Shown: positions 36,499 to 45,703 of the stretch, piece by piece
How the letters are laid out: every line of letters begins with the position of its first letter
Numbering within the stretch: position 1 is the first letter of the stretch
Source: PALSA-911 sp963743035
GTDB lineage: Bacteria; Pseudomonadota; Alphaproteobacteria; Acetobacterales; Acetobacteraceae
DNA: 64,000 nucleotides
Direction: 5' to 3'
Assembly: GCA_963743035.1 (NCBI GenBank)
Contig: CAVUOB010000009.1
Coordinates: 62,001 to 126,000, forward strand
The notes under the pieces: model-generated
Database searches by the model: none
What the model was told of the DNA's origin: nothing
Seen by the model: the letters and a program-made list of their open reading frames with translations, nothing else
Position numbers and translations under genes: made by a program

Positions 36499-37657
36499 GC
36501 GCGTGGATGCCGGTCAGCATGTTGAAGAACGTGGTCTTCCCTGCCCCGTTCGGGCCGATCAGGCTGTGCAGGCGGAACGGCAGCACCTCCAGATGCACAT
36601 CCGCGGCCACCACCAGGGAGCCGAAACGCTTGTGCAGCCCGGTGACCGTCAGCACCGGCTTGCCCGCCTGCAGATGCGCGCCGCCGCCGCGGAACGGCTC
36701 GATCACCGCCGGGCGGGGCGGGATGCCGCGCCGGGTCAGCGTCCAGTCGCTGCGGCCGAGCAGGCGGAAGGCCAGACCCTGGATACCCTCCGGGGAGGCC
36801 AGGGCGAACACGATCACCACCGGGGCGAAGATCAGCCACCAGCTTTCGGTGATGGCGGACAGCCGGTCCTCCAGCAGGATGAAGGCGATGGCGCCCCAGA
36901 GCGGACCCATGAAATGATGCACGCCGCCGAGCACCGTCATCAGCAGGCTGTCGCCGGCGTGCTGCCAGCTCAGATTGTCGGCGTAGGCGCCGTGCAGCAT
37001 CAGGGCGAGCAGCCCGCCGGAATAGCCGACCACCCCGCCCATCAGCACGAAGGCGACGAATTTGATCCAGAACGGGTCGTAGCCCAGGCTCTGCACCCGC
37101 TGCTCGTTGTCGCGCAGCGCCTGCAGCACGCGCCCGAACGGCGCGTGCGCGATGCGCCACAGGACGAACATCCCCCCGGCCACGGTCGCGACCGTGAAGA
37201 CATGGAACACCCATTCATCGGTCAGCCAGGGCCGCGGCACGCCCTGCAGGCCGTTCTCGCCGCCGGTCATGTCGGTCCATTTGTACGCGATCTCGAACGC
37301 GATCTGCGAAAACGCCAGCGTCAGCAGCGAGAAATAAAGGCCGCGACGGCGCAGGATGATCAACGCGATCACCGCCGCCAGCACGAGCGAGAACACGACA
37401 CAAAACACCAGCGCGGCGATCTCGTTGCCGACAAAACGCAGCATGGCGATCGCCACTGCGTAGCTGGCACAGCCGAAGAACACCGAGGCCCCGAACGGCA
37501 CCAGACCGGTATAACCGACCAGCAGGTTCACCCCGGCGCCATACAACGTATAGATGGCAATCTGCGTGATCAGCGAAATCGGCGCGCCGATCGCCTGCCA
37601 CACCGCCGTCAGGGCGGCCAGGACGACGATAACCCAAAGAACCGGATGGCGGATCAC
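36338..37657 (-). CDS. LivM permease fused to the LivG N terminus, frameshifted at ~36498
   Basis: Starts at GTG 37657, which overlaps the livH stop (GTGA). Residues 1-310 or so are a LivM permease with 8-9 spans and the family motif GYTGLVPFGASVFFGCASYAVA. After a short linker, KPVLTVTGLHKRFGSLVVAADVHLEV and the Walker A GPNGAGKTTFFNML begin a LivG ATPase in the same frame. After GIHAP the frame turns to nonsense (about 60 Arg/Pro-rich residues to 36338) while the alternative frame continues with NGGKIEFDGHDITQM. The change is within GCGCCCGAAC at about 36497-36500. Permease-ATPase fusions of this family are known; the apparent LivM-LivG-LivF triple join is less usual. Confidence 0.78.
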   Translation of the reverse strand: MIRHPVLWVIVVLAALTAVWQAIGAPISLITQIAIYTLYGAGVNLLVGYTGLVPFGASVFFGCASYAVAIAMLRFVGNEIAALVFCVVFSLVLAAVIALIILRRRGLYFSLLTLAFSQIAFEIAYKWTDMTGGENGLQGVPRPWLTDEWVFHVFTVATVAGGMFVLWRIAHAPFGRVLQALRDNEQRVQSLGYDPFWIKFVAFVLMGGVVGYSGGLLALMLHGAYADNLSWQHAGDSLLMTVLGGVHHFMGPLWGAIAFILLEDRLSAITESWWLIFAPVVIVFALASPEGIQGLAFRLLGRSDWTLTRRGIPPRPAVIEPFRGGGAHLQAGKPVLTVTGLHKRFGSLVVAADVHLEVLPFRLHSLIGPNGAGKTTFFNMLTGIHAPERRKDRVRRPRHHADADPPAYPAWPVALVPDPQRVPHPDRVRECARGGAGAG

Positions 37658-38523
37658 TCGAACCGCTCCCAGCGCTCGCCCAGCAGCCCGCGCGGGCGCA
37701 GCAGCAGCATCAACGCCATGAACACATACATCACCGCGCCCGAGGCTTCCGGCTTGAACTGGATCGTCAGCGCGATGACCACGCCGACCATCAGCCCGGC
37801 GATCACCGCGCCGGGGAAAGAGCCGAGGCCGCCGATCGCCACCACGACGAAGGCCGGCATGATGGCGTTGGTGGCCATCGCCGGCGTCACCGTCCAGAGC
37901 GGGGCCGCCAGCACGCCGGCGACGCCGGAGATGGCGCAGCCGAGGCCGAACACCCAGCTCAGCACGCGCGGCAGGTTGATGCCGAGCAGCCCGACCATTT
38001 CCGGATCGCGCGATCCCGCCCGCAGGATGCGGCCGAACGGGGTATAGGTCAGGAACGCCCACAGGCCGAGCAGCACGGAAGCGGTCGCGACCAGCACGGC
38101 GACGCGGTAGTTGGTGATCAGCACCGGTCCCCAGACCTGGAAGCCGGACAGGAAGGGCGGCGGGCTGAACGGCTGGCCGATGCCGCCCCAGATCAGCCGG
38201 ACCGACGCCTCGATCATCAATGCCAGCGCAAAGGTGGTGATCAGGCTGAGCAGCGGCTCCTTGTCATACAGACGGCGGATCAGCAGACGTTCGACCACCA
38301 TGCCGATGGCGCCGACCGCGATGGGCGCGAGGATCACCGCCGGCCAGCCGAATGCCTGGACCAGGGTCAGGGCGAAATAGGCGCCCAGGGTGAAGAAGGC
38401 GCCATGCGCGAAATTCACGATGCCGAGCAGGCCGAAGATGATCGACAGCCCGATGGCGATCAGCACATAGAGGCCGCCGAGCACCAGGCCGCTGACGACC
38501 TGGGACAGCAGGATATCGAGCAT
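37654..38523 (-). CDS. livH: Branched-chain amino acid-type ABC transporter permease LivH
   Basis: A 289-residue permease with about 8 hydrophobic spans. LVLGGLYVLIAIGLSIIFGLLGIVNFAHGAFFTLGAYFAL is the diagnostic N-terminal region of LivH. The EAA-like loop is near GSRDPEMVGLLGINLPRVLSWVFGLGCAISGVAGVLAAP. It forms the heterodimeric channel with the LivM domain encoded immediately downstream (GTGA overlap). ATG 38523 starts MLDILLSQVVSGLV. Substrate class (branched-chain amino acids, urea or amides) cannot be set by permease sequence. Confidence 0.88.
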   Translation of the reverse strand: MLDILLSQVVSGLVLGGLYVLIAIGLSIIFGLLGIVNFAHGAFFTLGAYFALTLVQAFGWPAVILAPIAVGAIGMVVERLLIRRLYDKEPLLSLITTFALALMIEASVRLIWGGIGQPFSPPPFLSGFQVWGPVLITNYRVAVLVATASVLLGLWAFLTYTPFGRILRAGSRDPEMVGLLGINLPRVLSWVFGLGCAISGVAGVLAAPLWTVTPAMATNAIMPAFVVVAIGGLGSFPGAVIAGLMVGVVIALTIQFKPEASGAVMYVFMALMLLLRPRGLLGERWERFE

Positions 38524-38556
38524 GGTGTTTCCCCACGCCAGGCGCGAGCGGGATCG

Positions 38557-39796
38557 TCAGGTCATCTTGCAGCCGACTTCCTCGGGCGTGCCGAAGATGC
38601 GGTCGAGCTCCTCGCTCTTCTCCGGCAGCGCCGCCTTGACGTCGAAATAATCCCATTTGTCCGGGATCTTGTCCTTCACCTGCACCACCAGGTTCTTCAG
38701 CAGCATCTGGTGGTCCCATTTGCGGTAGCTGTAGGAGGTGTCGCCGGCGCTGAACTTCCAGTTCTCCAGCGCCTCGATGATCGCCATCGGCTCGGTGGAT
38801 TTGGCCATCTCGATCGCCTCGAACATCGAGCGGGCGGTGATCCAGCCCATCCAGGCCTTGTCGGCGGCGGGACGGCTGAATTTCTTCTCATAGGCAGCCG
38901 CGAAGGCTTTTTCTTCCGGCGGGTTGTTCGGGTTCTTGTACCACCAGAGCGAGGTGAACACGCCGGTCGCCGCTTCCGGCCCGACCGACCAGATATCGGT
39001 GTCGCCGATCGCGATCTCGACGAACGGGATCTTGCCCTTCATGCCGAGCTCGTTCCATTGCTTCAGGAACGTGGACAAATCGCCGGCCGACAGCCCGCCC
39101 AGCACCACGTCGGGCTGGGCCTGGCGGATTTTCAGGATGAAGGAGCTGAAATCGGCGGTGTTCAGGGGCACTTCGTCGACGCCGACCTCGGTGCCGCCGG
39201 CCGCTTTCAGCAAATCGCGGGAACTGCGCAGGATGTCCTGCCCGAACGCATAGGATGCGGTCAGGAAATACCATTTCTTGCCGTAGGTCAGCGCATACGG
39301 CGCGATCATGCGCGACTGCACCAGCAACAGGCGTGTTCAGGCGGAAGGTGTAGCGGTTGCAGTTCTTGCCGGTGATCTCGGTGGCCGCGGCGTTGTCGAC
39401 GATGAACGGGATCTTGAGCTGCGCCGCGGTGGCCTCCTCGGCCAGGGCGTTGGACGACAGCGAGCCGCCAAGGATGCCGCAGACCTTATGCTCCTGCACC
39501 AGCTTCTGCATGTTCTGCGTCGCCGCCTGCGGGCTCGGCTCATCCAGCCAGACCAGCTCTGCCGGCTGGCCCATGATTTTGTTGCCGCGTTCCTCCAGCG
39601 CCATATAGGTGCCCTGGGACAAATATTCGGTCTGCGGCGCGATCTGGCCGGTCTTGGCCAGCAGCAGGCCGATCTTGATCGGCTCCGCGGCGCGGGCGAC
39701 ATGCGGCATGGCCAGGGTCGATGTCGCCGCCAACGAGGCGGCGCCCAGCATTGTGGAACGGCGGCCGACAACGGGGCCGGATTTCCTGGCGATCAT
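38557..39796 (-). CDS. LivK-like ABC substrate-binding protein, frameshifted at ~39330
   Basis: A periplasmic type I binding protein. The first frame (ATG 39796) has a Tat-like leader VGRRSTMLGAASLAATSTLA and the mature start EPIKIGLLLAKTGQIAPQTEYL, continuing to NCNRYTFRLNTP. Then the frame must change: the family sequence goes on as LVQSRMIAPYALTYGKKWYFL in the frame that ends at 38557. Total length is 3n+1, so one extra base near 39325-39335 explains it; corrected length is about 412 residues. Later marks are GGLSAGDLSTFLKQWN and WMGWITARSMFEAI. It heads the livK-livH-livMGF operon. Ligand unknown. Confidence 0.78.
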
Positions 39797-40007
39797 GCTT
39801 CCTCCCTTGGCGCGGCATTTTACCGCAATTATCCCTGATGACGCTCGGTCATGACGAAGCTGACCCCGATGGGGCGGCAAAAGCAAGACCCTGTTTTCAA
39901 TCGCAGTTTGGCTCCGCCGGCGCTTGACGCCGCGTCCCCTCCAGGCCGCACAATCGGCCTGTTGCGGCGCCGGGGCCAATCCGGGCCGGCTGACGGGGGA
40001 GCAGGCC

Positions 40008-40094
40008 ATGAACGCCCATCAAGACGGATCGATCCGCCATCGGGTCGCGCCACAGGAAGCGAGCTTCGCCCGCGCCAGGGCGACAGCGGCGTGA
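40008..40094 (+). CDS. Possible 28-codon leader coupled to the SDR gene
   Basis: ATG 40008 follows GGGGGAG and encodes MNAHQDGSIRHRVAPQEASF plus eight more residues, ending in a TGA that overlaps the GTG start of the SDR gene (GTGA). The ribosome-binding site and the overlap suggest translational coupling. It could also be the relic of a longer gene. No family match is recognised. Confidence 0.3.
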   Translation: MNAHQDGSIRHRVAPQEASFARARATAA

Positions 40095-40912
40095 GCGCGC
40101 GTTTTTCCGGCCAGACGGCGGTGGTCACCGGCGCCGCCAGCGGCATCGGCCGGGCCACGGCCTTGCGGCTCGCACGCGACGGCGCCGCAGTGCTGGCGGT
40201 GGACCAGAGCGAGGAGGGGCTGGAAGAGACCGCCTCCCTGGCGCGGGCGCAGGAATGCGTACTCGGCACGTTGCTGGCCGACGTGACCCTGAAGGACGCC
40301 GCCGAGGAGGTGATCAGCCAGGCCGAAGCCGCGTTCGGGCCGCTCAGGATGCTGGTGAACAACGCCGGCATCGGCGGCGCGCACCGGGCGGAGGAGACCG
40401 ACGATGCCGAGTTCGCCCGGTTCCTGGAAACCAATCTGGCTGCCGTCTTCCGCTTCTCGCGCGCCGGCGTGCGGCGGATGCGCGCGGCGATACGCGAAGG
40501 CGGCGGGGCGGCGTCGATCGTCAATATCGCCTCGATCTTCGGCATGGCCGGATTCCCTGGCGGCGTCTCCTATGCCGCCGCGAAAGCCGGGGTGATCGGG
40601 CTGACGCGGCAGATGGCCGCCGATTACGGCCGCGCCGGCATACGGGTGAACGCGATCGCGCCGGGCCTGATCGAGACCAACATGACCCGCCGGCGGCTGG
40701 AGACCAGCCCCTGGTTCCGCGGCCTGATGAGCGAGATGACGCCGATCGGGCGCTACGGGCGTCCGGAGGACATCGCCGGCGCGGCCGCCTTCCTGTGCTC
40801 GGAGGATGCCGGCTTCGTCAGCGGCCAGGTGCTGGTGGTGGATGGCGGCTGGCTGGCGACGCGCTATCGTGAGGGGCTGGACAATCTGCCGCCCGGCGCG
40901 CCGCTTCCCTGA
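40091..40912 (+). CDS. Short-chain dehydrogenase/reductase
   Basis: A 273-residue SDR of the classical type. The cofactor motif is VVTGAASGIGRATAL (TGxxxGxG), the NNAG motif is LVNNAGIGG, and the catalytic Ser-Tyr-Lys set is in IASIFGMAGFPGGVSYAAAKAG. IRVNAIAPGLIETNM and FVSGQVLVVDGGW are typical C-terminal marks. An Asp after the second strand (VLAVDQSEEG) suggests NAD(H) preference. GTG 40091 has AGGG about ten bases upstream. A deacetylase gene follows 31 bases later and is likely co-transcribed. Substrate unknown. Confidence 0.87.
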   Translation: MSARFSGQTAVVTGAASGIGRATALRLARDGAAVLAVDQSEEGLEETASLARAQECVLGTLLADVTLKDAAEEVISQAEAAFGPLRMLVNNAGIGGAHRAEETDDAEFARFLETNLAAVFRFSRAGVRRMRAAIREGGGAASIVNIASIFGMAGFPGGVSYAAAKAGVIGLTRQMAADYGRAGIRVNAIAPGLIETNMTRRRLETSPWFRGLMSEMTPIGRYGRPEDIAGAAAFLCSEDAGFVSGQVLVVDGGWLATRYREGLDNLPPGAPLP

Positions 40913-40943
40913 TCCCCCGGCTTCCGTCCCTCGGAGAGTTTTC

Positions 40944-41798
40944 ATGTCCGATCTGTTCGTCTGCCTGACTTTCGATCACGACAACGCGTCCTCCTCGATT
41001 TCCCGGAACATGGTCACTCCCACGGCGATCTCGCGCGGGGATTTCGGCATTCCCGCCACCGAGCGGATCCTGAAGCTGCTGGATGCCGAGAAGATCCCGA
41101 CCACCTGGTTCATCCCCGGCCATACGATCGAGAGCTATCCGTCCTGCGTGAAGCGCGTATTCGAAGCCGGGCACGAGATCGGCAATCACGGCTGGACCCA
41201 CCGCGTGCCCGCCTCGCTCGGGCGCGAGGGCGAGGAGGAGGAACTCGTGCGCGGCAACCAGGCGATCGAGGCGCTGACCGGACGCAAGGCCCGCGGCTAT
41301 CGCTCTCCGGCGTGGGATCTGTCGCCGCACAGCATCGACCTGCTGCTCAAGCACGGCTTCGTCTATGACAGCTCGATGATGGGCCACGACTACCTGCCGT
41401 ATCAGGCACGCAACGGCGATCAGGTGCCGCTGCTGGAGAAGATGGTGTTCGGGCCGGACACGGCGCTGGTGGAAATGCCGATCTCCTGGTCGCTCGACGA
41501 TCATCCGCATTTCGAATTCTTCCGCACCGAGCACTACGTGGTTCCCGGGCTGCAGAACGCCCGGAACGTGTTCCAGAACTGGCTGGACGAGTTCGCGTAT
41601 TTCAGGAAGCACAATGATTGGGGCATCCTGACCTACACGTTCCATCCGCATGTGGTCGGGCGCGGCCATCGGATGCTGGCGCTTGAGGACATGATCGCGA
41701 CGCTGCGCGCCGGCGGGGCGAATTTCGTCACGATGGAAACCGCCGTGGCGGAATACCGGCGGAAATTTCCGGATGGGCTCAGCCTGCGGGGCGGCTAA
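40944..41798 (+). CDS. Polysaccharide deacetylase family protein (PuuE/HpPgdA-like)
   Basis: A 284-residue cytoplasmic-type NodB-domain protein with no signal peptide. Motif 1 is LTFDHDN and motif 2 is GHEIGNHGWTHRVPASL with both metal histidines; YRSPAWDLSPHSIDLLLKHGFVYDSS is motif 3. TYTFHPHVVGRGHRM near the C terminus matches the allantoinase/PgdA-like branch, whose members act on small cyclic amides or peptidoglycan. ATG 40944 starts MSDLFVCLTFD. The preceding SDR and the amide-type ABC transporter suggest a small-molecule catabolic role rather than glycan editing, but this is inference. Confidence 0.82.
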   Translation: MSDLFVCLTFDHDNASSSISRNMVTPTAISRGDFGIPATERILKLLDAEKIPTTWFIPGHTIESYPSCVKRVFEAGHEIGNHGWTHRVPASLGREGEEEELVRGNQAIEALTGRKARGYRSPAWDLSPHSIDLLLKHGFVYDSSMMGHDYLPYQARNGDQVPLLEKMVFGPDTALVEMPISWSLDDHPHFEFFRTEHYVVPGLQNARNVFQNWLDEFAYFRKHNDWGILTYTFHPHVVGRGHRMLALEDMIATLRAGGANFVTMETAVAEYRRKFPDGLSLRGG

Positions 41799-41891
41799 AA
41801 CTACCCATGCGGTACCGGCATGACTGCCTGCAGCCTGACCCGGCAGGAATCCCCTGATATAGCGCCCGCACCACCGCAGATGGGTTGAGCA

Positions 41892-43238
41892 ATGGCGGAA
41901 TTCGACGGGCTGGCTGTGCCGAAGCGCTATTGGGCGATCCTGACGATCGCGCTCGGCCTGATCATGGCGGTGCTCGACGGGGCGATCGCCAATGTCGCGC
42001 TGCCGACCATCGCACGCGATCTCGGCGTCAGCCCGGCCTCCTCCATCTGGGTGGTAAACGCCTACCAGCTCGCCGTCACGGTCTCGCTGCTGCCGCTGGC
42101 CTCGCTCGGCGATATCGTCGGCTATCGCCGGGTCTATCAATGCGGGCTGGTAGTGTTCACCCTCGCGTCCCTGGCCTGTGCGCGATCCAGTTCGCTGCCG
42201 ATGCTGGCCGTGGCGCGCATGGCGCAGGGGTTGGGCGCCTCCGGGATCATGAGCGTGAACACCGCGCTGATTCGGTTCATCTACCCCCGCCAGATGCTGG
42301 GCACCGCGATGGGCATCAATGCCATGCTGGTGGCGGTGTCCTCGGCGGTCGGCCCGACGGTCGCATCGGGCATCCTGTCGGTCGCGCCCTGGCAATGGCT
42401 GTTCTACGTCAACGTGCCGATCGGCGCCCTGGCGCTGCTGCTCGGGCTGCGGAACCTGCCGACGACCACCCGCTCGCCACATCCCTTCGACGCGGTCAGC
42501 GCGATCCTGAGCGCGGCCACTTTCGGCCTGCTGATCGTCGGCGTCGACGGGCTGGGCCAGGGCGAGAACAGGGCGCTGGTGGCGATGGAACTGCTTGCCG
42601 CGGGGGTTGCGGGGTATTTCCTGATCCAGCGGCAGCTGGCGCGGGTCAATCCGCTGCTGCCGGTGGACCTGCTGGGAATTCCCATATTCGGACTGTCGAT
42701 CGCCACCTCGGTCTGCTCCTTCGCCGCGCAGACGCTCGCCTACGTCTCCCTGCCGTTCTACCTGCAGGACGTGCTGGGACGCTCCCAGGTGGAAACCGGC
42801 CTGCTGATGACGCCCTGGCCGCTGACGGTGGCGGTGGTGGCGCCGATCGCCGGCCGGCTGGTGGAGCGTTACGCGGCGGGGCTGCTCGGAGGGATCGGGC
42901 TGGTGACCATGGCCGCCGGGCTGGGTCTGCTGGCGCTGCTGCCGGCGCATCCGAGCGTGCTGGACATCACCTGGCGGCTGGCGGTGTGCGGGCTGGGCTT
43001 CGGCCTGTTCCAGACGCCGAACAACCGCGCGATGATCGGCGCCTCGCCACCCCATCGCAGCGGCGCGGCCGGCGGGATGCTGGCGACCGCGCGGCTGCTG
43101 GGCCAGACCGGAGGTGCTGCGTTGGTGGCGGTGATCTTCGGCCTGGCGCCAACCCACGGCACAACTGCCGCCCTCGTGGTAGCCGCGGGTTTCGCGCTGA
43201 CGGCGTCCGTGGTCAGCATGCTGCGCCTCCGGCGCTGA
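41892..43238 (+). CDS. MFS drug transporter, DHA2 (EmrB/QacA) family
   Basis: A 448-residue transporter with about 14 hydrophobic spans. LIMAVLDGAIANVALPTIARDLGV is the DHA2 motif around span 1 (the D in LDGAIANVALP), and PLASLGDIVGYRRVYQ is MFS motif A. Family motif C-like glycine-rich GINAMLVAVSSAVGPTVASGI is present. It exports amphipathic compounds with proton antiport. ATG 41892 follows a weak site. No TetR or MarR regulator is next to it. Confidence 0.88.
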   Translation: MAEFDGLAVPKRYWAILTIALGLIMAVLDGAIANVALPTIARDLGVSPASSIWVVNAYQLAVTVSLLPLASLGDIVGYRRVYQCGLVVFTLASLACARSSSLPMLAVARMAQGLGASGIMSVNTALIRFIYPRQMLGTAMGINAMLVAVSSAVGPTVASGILSVAPWQWLFYVNVPIGALALLLGLRNLPTTTRSPHPFDAVSAILSAATFGLLIVGVDGLGQGENRALVAMELLAAGVAGYFLIQRQLARVNPLLPVDLLGIPIFGLSIATSVCSFAAQTLAYVSLPFYLQDVLGRSQVETGLLMTPWPLTVAVVAPIAGRLVERYAAGLLGGIGLVTMAAGLGLLALLPAHPSVLDITWRLAVCGLGFGLFQTPNNRAMIGASPPHRSGAAGGMLATARLLGQTGGAALVAVIFGLAPTHGTTAALVVAAGFALTASVVSMLRLRR

Positions 43239-43259
43239 GCCAGCCGGCCCGGCGCCGGT

Positions 43260-44018
43260 TCAGGCGCCGTGACAGATGAAATGCGGGTTCTCGAAGCCTG
43301 GCTTGCCGTAGCGCAGCGGCGTGCCATCGGTGCGGCAGACCCTGCCGCCGGCGGCTTCCAGCACGGCTTGGGCGGCCGCCGTGTCCCATTCCATGGTGCG
43401 CCCGAAGCGGGGATAGAGGTCGACCTTGCCTTCCGCCACCCGGCAGAATTTCAGGCTGGAGCCGATATTGGTGATTTCCGCAACCCGGCGGCCGGCGAGG
43501 AATTCCGCCAGTTCCGGGCCTTGGGCGTGATGGCGGCTGGCCATCACCGTCAATCCCTCGGGCGGCGGCACGCGGACGCTGATCGGCATCTGGCCGGCGG
43601 CGCTGCGCTTCCACGCCCCCTGCCCGACGATGCCGGCGAAGGTTTCGCCCATGGCGGGAACGCCGACCACCCCCAGCACCGGGCGGCCGTCGCGGATCAG
43701 GCCGATATTCACGGTGAACTCGTCGCTGCCGCCGGTGAATTCGCGGGTGCCGTCCAGCGGATCGACCAGCCAGAATACCGGCCCCGGCGCGGTGATGCGG
43801 CCGGCGGCGACCTCTTCCTCGGCGATCACCGGGATATCGGGCGTGGCGGCGCGCAGACCGGCGACGATGATGGCCTCGGCGGCGTGATCCGCCTCGGTGA
43901 CCGGCGATAGGTCGGATTTGGTGAGCGTTTCGAAGCCGCGGACGCGAACCGCGAGGATGGCCTCACCGGCGCGCTGGGCCAGGCCGTCGGCCAGGGCCAA
44001 CAGGGACGTGTCGTTCAT
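43260..44018 (-). CDS. cysQ: 3'(2'),5'-bisphosphate nucleotidase CysQ-like (inositol monophosphatase family)
   Basis: A 252-residue metal-dependent phosphatase. IAEEEVAAG, WLVDPLDGTREFTGGSDEF (the DPxDGT metal site) and MEWDTAAAQAVLEAAGG define the inositol monophosphatase superfamily, and the REF after DGT is characteristic of CysQ. CysQ removes the 3' phosphate from PAP, a by-product of sulfate assimilation. ATG 44018 is used; the upstream extension has no similarity. It is divergent from hldE. A sulfur role agrees with the sulfite reductase gene 1.7 kb away. Confidence 0.85.
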   Translation of the reverse strand: MNDTSLLALADGLAQRAGEAILAVRVRGFETLTKSDLSPVTEADHAAEAIIVAGLRAATPDIPVIAEEEVAAGRITAPGPVFWLVDPLDGTREFTGGSDEFTVNIGLIRDGRPVLGVVGVPAMGETFAGIVGQGAWKRSAAGQMPISVRVPPPEGLTVMASRHHAQGPELAEFLAGRRVAEITNIGSSLKFCRVAEGKVDLYPRFGRTMEWDTAAAQAVLEAAGGRVCRTDGTPLRYGKPGFENPHFICHGA

Positions 44019-44158
44019 GCCATGGTGATAAACGCCGGCCCGGCCGAAGGCAAACCCGGGCCGGACCACCGGTACGGGACAGGTGTGCGCCGGGTGTAGT
44101 ATTGGGGTGCGATATCGCCGTTGCACCATCCCCGGCAGGCTTTGACTGGACAGATCCG

Positions 44159-45664
44159 ATGAACGACCGAACTTCCGCACGCTACGAACACCTCCCGAGC
44201 GACACCGACCTTTCCGCCATCCTGCGCCGGCTGGACACCGCGCGGGTGCTGGTGCTGGGCGACGTGATCCTGGACCGCTACGTGATCGGCACCGCGGGGC
44301 GGTTGTCGCCGGAGGCGCCGATCCCCGTGCTGCGCCCGACCCGGAACCACGCGACCCTGGGGGGCGCGGCCAATGTGGCGCTGAATATCGCCAGCCTGGG
44401 TGGCCATTGCGTCCTGGTGGGGGTGATCGGCGACGATGCGGCCGGCCAGGAAGTCGCGGAACTGCTGTGCCAGGCGCCGCAGATCGACGCCCGGCTGGCG
44501 GTGCTGGCGGGCCGCCCGACGACGGCGAAGACCCGCTTCATGGTCGGCTCCCACCAGTTGCTGCGGCTGGACGAGGAGACCACCGAGGGCATCGACACGC
44601 GGACCGCGGCAATGGTCCTGGATGCCGTCACCGCCGCGCTGGACAGCGTGGAGGTCGTCGTGCTGTCGGACTACGCCAAGGGCGTGCTGTGCGATGGGGT
44701 CCTGGCGGACGTGATCAAGCTGGCGCGCGGGCGCGGCAAGCTGGTCATCGCCGATCCCAAGCGGGCGGATTTCGCCGCCTATCGCGGCGCCAGCCTGCTG
44801 ACGCCGAACGAGAGCGAGGTGCGCGCCGCGACCTGGATCGACGCCGCCGACGACAGCGGCGCGGAACGCGCCGGCTTGGCGACGCTTGGAGCCACCGCCG
44901 GCGAGGCGGTGCTGGTGACACGTTCCTTCAAGGGCCTGACCCTGGTGCGCCGCGACCTGCCGACCCTGCACATGCCGACCCGGGCACGCGAAGTGGCCGA
45001 CGTCTCAGGCGCGGGCGATACGCTGGTGGCGGCATTGGCGACCGCGCTGGCGGCCGGCGCCGATCTGCCGGAGGCAGCGGCTCTGGCCAATCTGACCGCC
45101 GGGCTGTCGGTGGCCAAGCCGGGCACGGCGACGGTATCGCGCGACGAGGTGACCGCCGCGCTGCATCTGCGCGAGATGGTCGCAACCGACGACAAGATCG
45201 TCTCCGCCGAGCAGGCACGGGCGCGCGTCGCCGCCTGGCAGATGACCGGGCTGAAGGTCGGGTTCACCAATGGCTGCTTCGACCTGATCCACCCGGGCCA
45301 TGTGCGACTGTTGAGCGAGGCGCGGGCGGCCTGCGACCGGCTGATCGTGGGGCTGAACACCGACGCCTCGGTGCGCCGGCTGAAGGGCCCGACCCGCCCG
45401 GTGCAGGCGGAAGCGGCCCGGGCGACGGTGATGGCATCGCTGGCGCCGGTGGACATGGTGGTGCTGTTCGCCGAGGACACCCCGCTGGAGCTGATCGCAG
45501 CGCTCCGGCCGGACGTGCTGGTAAAGGGGGCCGACTACACGATCGACCAGGTGGTCGGCGCCGATCTGGTGCAGGGCTGGGGCGGCGAGGTGGTGCTGGT
45601 GGATCTGGAACAGGGCCACAGCACGACCGGAACCATCAAGCGGATGGCGGTGGGAGCGGATTAG
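44159..45664 (+). CDS. hldE: Bifunctional heptose 7-phosphate kinase / heptose 1-phosphate adenylyltransferase
   Basis: A 501-residue enzyme for the ADP-heptose used in the LPS core. Residues 25-330 are a ribokinase-like kinase (VLVLGDVILDRYVIG; GGAANVALNIASLGG; EVADVSGAGDTLVAALA with the catalytic Asp). Residues 360-500 are the nucleotidyltransferase with GFTNGCFDLIHPGHVRLL (HxGH) and GLNTDASVRRLKGP. ATG 44159 begins MNDRTSARYEH. An isolated hldE fits a heptose-containing Gram-negative LPS. No regulatory feature is seen in the 140-base gap from cysQ. Confidence 0.94.
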   Translation: MNDRTSARYEHLPSDTDLSAILRRLDTARVLVLGDVILDRYVIGTAGRLSPEAPIPVLRPTRNHATLGGAANVALNIASLGGHCVLVGVIGDDAAGQEVAELLCQAPQIDARLAVLAGRPTTAKTRFMVGSHQLLRLDEETTEGIDTRTAAMVLDAVTAALDSVEVVVLSDYAKGVLCDGVLADVIKLARGRGKLVIADPKRADFAAYRGASLLTPNESEVRAATWIDAADDSGAERAGLATLGATAGEAVLVTRSFKGLTLVRRDLPTLHMPTRAREVADVSGAGDTLVAALATALAAGADLPEAAALANLTAGLSVAKPGTATVSRDEVTAALHLREMVATDDKIVSAEQARARVAAWQMTGLKVGFTNGCFDLIHPGHVRLLSEARAACDRLIVGLNTDASVRRLKGPTRPVQAEAARATVMASLAPVDMVVLFAEDTPLELIAALRPDVLVKGADYTIDQVVGADLVQGWGGEVVLVDLEQGHSTTGTIKRMAVGAD

Positions 45665-45703
45665 CCGGACCGCCGCCACCCGCAAGGCCTACTCCGCTAG
45701 GGC

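Noticed and set aside
40818..43157. A long minus-strand frame of about 780 codons
   Set aside because: Antisense to the deacetylase and MFS genes, with His/Arg/Gln-rich composition and no ribosome-binding site.
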